A DNA stretch of 64,000 bases from an uncultured Burkholderiales bacterium (GTDB taxonomy: Bacteria; Pseudomonadota; Gammaproteobacteria; Burkholderiales; Burkholderiaceae_C). This document shows positions 60,989 to 64,000 of this stretch, piece after piece. Location: NCBI GenBank assembly GCA_903838355.1, contig CAILYC010000013.1:1-64000 (forward strand). The letters are read 5' to 3'. The notes beneath the pieces were generated by a model. That model was not told the origin of the DNA. It did no database searches and saw only the letters and a list, made by a program, of their open reading frames with translations. The position numbers and the translations under genes were made by a program. Within the stretch, counting starts at the first letter, position 1; each line of letters begins with the position of its first letter.

Positions 60989-61828
60989 ATGAATTACAAC
61001 AAGAAGGTCGATCGCCAACCCCACGATTCCAGCACACAGGCCCATGAGCAGGGTTTGCCAGTGAATGCTCACGCACTGACCCCAACCATCCAAGTGTTGC
61101 AACGCATGTTCAGTCTGATCGATCTCTTGGCCTCGCGCCAAGAGGCGATGAGCCTGAAGGAAATCAGCGAAAAAACCAAGTTGCACCCCTCCACCGCCCA
61201 TCGAATCTTGAACGATCTCGCGATTGGACGCTATGTGCAAAGGGCCGACGTGGGCAGTTACCGCTTGGGTTTGCGACTGCTTGAGCTTGGCAATGCGGTC
61301 AAAGAAAGGCTCAATGTGCGCGACGCCGCCCTCGAGCCCATGCGAGAGCTGCACCGGGTGATCGAGCAGTCGGTGAATTTGAGTCTTTGCCAAGGCGATG
61401 AGATTGTCTACATCGAGCGCGCTTACAGTGAGAGGTCGGGCATGCAAGTCGTGCGCGCCATTGGCGGTCATGCCCCCTTGCACCTGACGTCTGTGGGCAA
61501 GCTTTTTTTGGCCACCCAAGACCCCCAGCAGTTGCACGCCTATGCCCTTCGCACTCAACTCAAAGGCAACACCAAAAATAGCCTTAGTGAATTTGCCCAA
61601 TTGGAGCAAGACTTGGTTCGGGTGCGTGAGAGGGGCGTTGCGCGTGACAACGAGGAATTGGAGCTTGGGGTGAAATGCATGGCCTGCGGCATCTACGATG
61701 ACCAAGGCCAATTGGTCGCAGGCCTATCCATCTCAGCCCCTGCGGACCGACTCGATGAGACTTGGTTGGCCCAATTGCAAGAGACAGCGCGTCAAATATC
61801 CCATGCCCTGGGCCACCGCGAGACCTAG
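60989..61828 (+). CDS. IclR family transcriptional regulator
   Basis: 279 residues. A non-conserved N-terminus of about 30 residues precedes the winged helix ('MSLKEISEKTKLHPSTAHRILNDLAIGRYVQ'). The effector domain follows, with 'VNLSLCQGDEIVYIERAYSERSGMQ', 'APLHLTSVGKLFLA' and 'GVKCMACGIYDDQGQLVAGLSISAPADRL'. IclR proteins sense small carboxylic or aromatic compounds and control catabolic operons. No adjacent operon points to its target. It starts 43 bases behind bpt and ends convergently with the peptidase gene. Confidence 0.93.
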   Translation: MNYNKKVDRQPHDSSTQAHEQGLPVNAHALTPTIQVLQRMFSLIDLLASRQEAMSLKEISEKTKLHPSTAHRILNDLAIGRYVQRADVGSYRLGLRLLELGNAVKERLNVRDAALEPMRELHRVIEQSVNLSLCQGDEIVYIERAYSERSGMQVVRAIGGHAPLHLTSVGKLFLATQDPQQLHAYALRTQLKGNTKNSLSEFAQLEQDLVRVRERGVARDNEELELGVKCMACGIYDDQGQLVAGLSISAPADRLDETWLAQLQETARQISHALGHRET

Positions 61829-61869
61829 CACAGGGGTCAAGACGGCCTGGGCGGTCTCAGGTGTGCCGA

Positions 61870-62853
61870 TTAACTTTGCGGCACAATCCCAGAGTGGTAG
61901 GCTTCGACCCAGTGGCGCACGCGCTCGGCGTCGGCGATGCGGCTCAGGCGTCCAGCCGAATCCAACAGCACCATGATGAGGTGACGACCTGCAATTTTGG
62001 TTTGCATGACCAAGCACTGACCCGCTTCGTTGATGAAGCCCGTTTTTTGTAGACCGATATCCCAGTTGGGGTTTTTCACCAAACGGTTGGTGGTGTGAAA
62101 ACTCATGAGCCGATTTCCGACTTCAACCGTATAGCTCGGTGATGTCGTGAATTCTCTAAGCAAAGGGTCTTGGTAAGCATGGCCCACCAAGGTGGCCAGG
62201 TCTTTGGCACTCGACTGGTTCTTGCTCGAGAGACCCGTGGGCTCGTGGTAGTGGGTATCTTTCATCCCTAGCAAGGCGGCTTTCTCGTTCATCTTTTGCA
62301 CAAATGACTCCAAGCCGCCTGGAAAAGTTCTGCCCAAGGCATGAGCAGCGCGGTTTTCACTGGCCATCAAGGCCAAATGCAGCATCTCCAAGCGGGGCAA
62401 AGAGGTGCCCACTTTGAGCCGAGAAGCGCTGTTCTTTTCCGTATCAATGTCCTCATCGGTGATGGTGATTGTCTCGTTCATGTCGAGATTGCCTTCACTC
62501 ACCAAAATCCCCGTCATGAGCTTGGTGATGGAGGCGATGGGCAACACCGCTTGGTCGTTTTTACTGAGCAAGACTTCGTGGGTGTCTTGGTCTATCACAT
62601 AGGCAACACTCGACTTTAGGGACAAGCCATCGCTGCTATCGTGCAAACCGGCCAACTGACCAAACGAGGGCTTGGTGGGAATGATGACCACCGGGTGTTG
62701 GGCGCGGCGGTTGAGAGCGTGGTGGCGACTCTTGTGCGGGTTCGCAGCGGCGGTATTGGCGCGTGTGTCGTGGCGCTCCAAGGCCTGGGCAAAGGGGGCA
62801 GAACACAAAATCAGCAGCCCAGTACAAGTTGTCCAGAATGGTTTGATCAACAC
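61870..62853 (-). CDS. pbpG: penicillin-binding D-alanyl-D-alanine endopeptidase/carboxypeptidase (PbpG-like)
   Basis: 327 residues from GTG 62853. The signal peptide 'LIKPFWTTCTGLLILCSAPFAQ' follows directly, and GGAG lies just upstream. A TTG at the next codon has better spacing. Active-site motifs of S11 peptidases are intact: S-I-T-K after 'VLPIA', S-E-N ('MASENRAAH') and K-T-G ('LQKTGFINEAG'). It cuts cross-links or terminal D-Ala in peptidoglycan in the periplasm. The long frame to 62970 lacks a signal peptide at its start and was rejected. Confidence 0.9.
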   Translation of the reverse strand: MLIKPFWTTCTGLLILCSAPFAQALERHDTRANTAAANPHKSRHHALNRRAQHPVVIIPTKPSFGQLAGLHDSSDGLSLKSSVAYVIDQDTHEVLLSKNDQAVLPIASITKLMTGILVSEGNLDMNETITITDEDIDTEKNSASRLKVGTSLPRLEMLHLALMASENRAAHALGRTFPGGLESFVQKMNEKAALLGMKDTHYHEPTGLSSKNQSSAKDLATLVGHAYQDPLLREFTTSPSYTVEVGNRLMSFHTTNRLVKNPNWDIGLQKTGFINEAGQCLVMQTKIAGRHLIMVLLDSAGRLSRIADAERVRHWVEAYHSGIVPQS

Positions 62854-63053
62854 GTTTCTCCAGTAATAGTCATGCACAGCCCTTTGAGTGAGGGCCAAGC
62901 CCCAAGCGAACAGTCGTTTGCTCTTCAGATGACGCAGTATAACCATAAGCAAAAAAACATGCAAGATCATAGACTTGCATCATTTTCATAAGGTGAGCAC
63001 AAAGGCGTTGGACAGGACGCAGATTTTGAGCGCCAAGGGGGGGGTGCTTTGGC

Positions 63054-63914
63054 TCAGGGGCCTTGGTGCTCGTGCAAGCCCTGCTCATCGGGCTCATCGG
63101 TGGAGGTGCTGATGACGCTCACTTGGAGTCCCTTGGCTTTGCGCCAAGCATAAATCACGTAGCCACTCAAGGCATAGGCCACAAAGAGGGAGAACATCAC
63201 AATCGGTGGGTGAATATTGATGACGGCAATCAAAAGCGCCAAAAACACAATGGTGGCAAAGGGCACGCTTTTTTTCATCTGCACATCTTTGAAACTGTAA
63301 AAGGGCGCGTTCGTCACCATGGTGAGCCCGGCAAACAAACTCAATCCAAACATCACCCAAGCCACTTGTGTACCGGAGATGCCCGCATCGTTGATCACCC
63401 AGATAAAACCGGTGAGCACCGCCGCAGCCGCAGGTGAGGGCAAACCTTGGAAGTAGCGCCGGTCCACGACTTGGGTGTTGACATTAAAGCGCGCCAAGCG
63501 AAGCGCAGCACAGGCACAATAGAGAAATGCGGCAATCCAACCCCAACGCCCAAGCCCCTTGAGCGCCCACTCGTAGGAGATCAGTGCGGGTGCAGCGCCA
63601 AAAGAGACCATGTCCGACAGGGAGTCCATTTGCTCACCAAAGGCGCTTTGCGTGTTGGTCATGCGGGCAACGCGGCCATCCATGGCGTCCAAAATCATCG
63701 CGCAAAACACCCCCATGGCGGCCGAATCAAAATGCCCATTCATGGCCATCACAATGGCATAGAACCCCCCAAAAAGGGCCGCCAAGGTGACCAAATTGGG
63801 CAGCATGTAGATGCCTTTTCTGGGTTTGGGACGCAAAGTCTCTCCCGCCTGCAGTCCTTCGGTGCTGCACCCGGGTTCTGGGGGCTTTGGCGCTTGGGCC
63901 TCGCGCTCATTCAT
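63054..63914 (-). CDS. pssA: CDP-diacylglycerol--serine O-phosphatidyltransferase
   Basis: 286 residues from ATG 63914. It makes phosphatidylserine at the inner membrane, the first step to phosphatidylethanolamine. The CDP-alcohol phosphotransferase motif D-A-M-D-G-R-V-A-R, followed by S-A-F-G-E-Q-M-D-S-L-S-D, is complete near residues 80-105. Six to eight membrane segments surround it, with 'KGIYMLPNLVTLAALFGGFYAIV' at the start. The first 35 residues are hydrophilic and Pro/Glu-rich. The upstream region is cut by the window edge. Confidence 0.94.
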   Translation of the reverse strand: MNEREAQAPKPPEPGCSTEGLQAGETLRPKPRKGIYMLPNLVTLAALFGGFYAIVMAMNGHFDSAAMGVFCAMILDAMDGRVARMTNTQSAFGEQMDSLSDMVSFGAAPALISYEWALKGLGRWGWIAAFLYCACAALRLARFNVNTQVVDRRYFQGLPSPAAAAVLTGFIWVINDAGISGTQVAWVMFGLSLFAGLTMVTNAPFYSFKDVQMKKSVPFATIVFLALLIAVINIHPPIVMFSLFVAYALSGYVIYAWRKAKGLQVSVISTSTDEPDEQGLHEHQGP

Positions 63915-64000
63915 GGGCAAACTCCCAGACCCAAGTCGACCCAACACCCTTGGGCTTGGCAGGGCAAAACAGGGTCAAAAAATACACTCGCGAGCATGAC

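Noticed and set aside
63915-63997. Small minus-strand frame that ends in the pssA start codon
   Set aside because: About 28 codons, touching the window edge, and no recognisable product.

Overview
The window reads as chromosome of a betaproteobacterium of the order Burkholderiales, probably a Comamonadaceae-like freshwater or soil organism. The main reasons are seven orphan tripartite-tricarboxylate (Bug/TctC) periplasmic receptors, a monomeric NADP isocitrate dehydrogenase, the aat-bpt N-degron pair and many exported catabolic enzymes. This is inference from family content. No rRNA or tRNA gene and no CRISPR array was recognised, and no genus can be named safely.

Layout. 0-0.8 kb: the N-terminal end of an IS200/IS605-type TnpB gene running off the left edge, followed by repeat-rich non-coding DNA. 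0.8-4.2 kb: ompW, a MaoC-phosphotransacetylase fusion and ackA on the minus strand, behind a perfect FNR/ANR site. 4.6-33.1 kb: G/C-rich accessory catabolism with small enzymes (GST, NHL propeller, hydratase, fumarylacetoacetase, SDR, alpha/beta hydrolases, LLM monooxygenase, exported molybdenum hydroxylase). Five Bug receptors and two exported GlcG/HbpS proteins are interleaved with them, and two 'Bug-hydrolase-Bug' cassettes converge on a hexanucleotide microsatellite. PPK2 and a probably Pho-controlled alkaline phosphatase also lie here.

33.1-47.3 kb is visibly more A/T-rich. Its core is a minus-strand operon: CoA-transferase A/B, biotin carboxyl carrier, biotin carboxylase, an HMGL/OadA-type carboxyltransferase, a thiolase-fold protein without the usual cysteine, a DUF35 Zn-ribbon partner, a Bug receptor, a double ChrR cupin and a GST. 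I read it as an undescribed route that takes up a carbonyl compound, carboxylates it with biotin, activates it with CoA and cleaves it. A second Bug gene and a pump-less arsenic cluster (arsR-arsC-aqpS with divergent arsH) follow. A decayed fragment resembling light-dependent protochlorophyllide reductase marks the right border.

47.3-64 kb returns to G/C-rich DNA: SoxYZ-like carriers with an altered carrier tail, icd, a second exported molybdenum hydroxylase pair, an RND efflux pump with its adaptor, an acyltransferase, aat-bpt, an IclR regulator, a PbpG-type peptidase and pssA.

Tight translational coupling by 4-base ATGA/GTGA overlaps is common and defines most operons here. Start sites were chosen by Shine-Dalgarno sequences, signal peptides and these overlaps, so several differ from the longest open frame.
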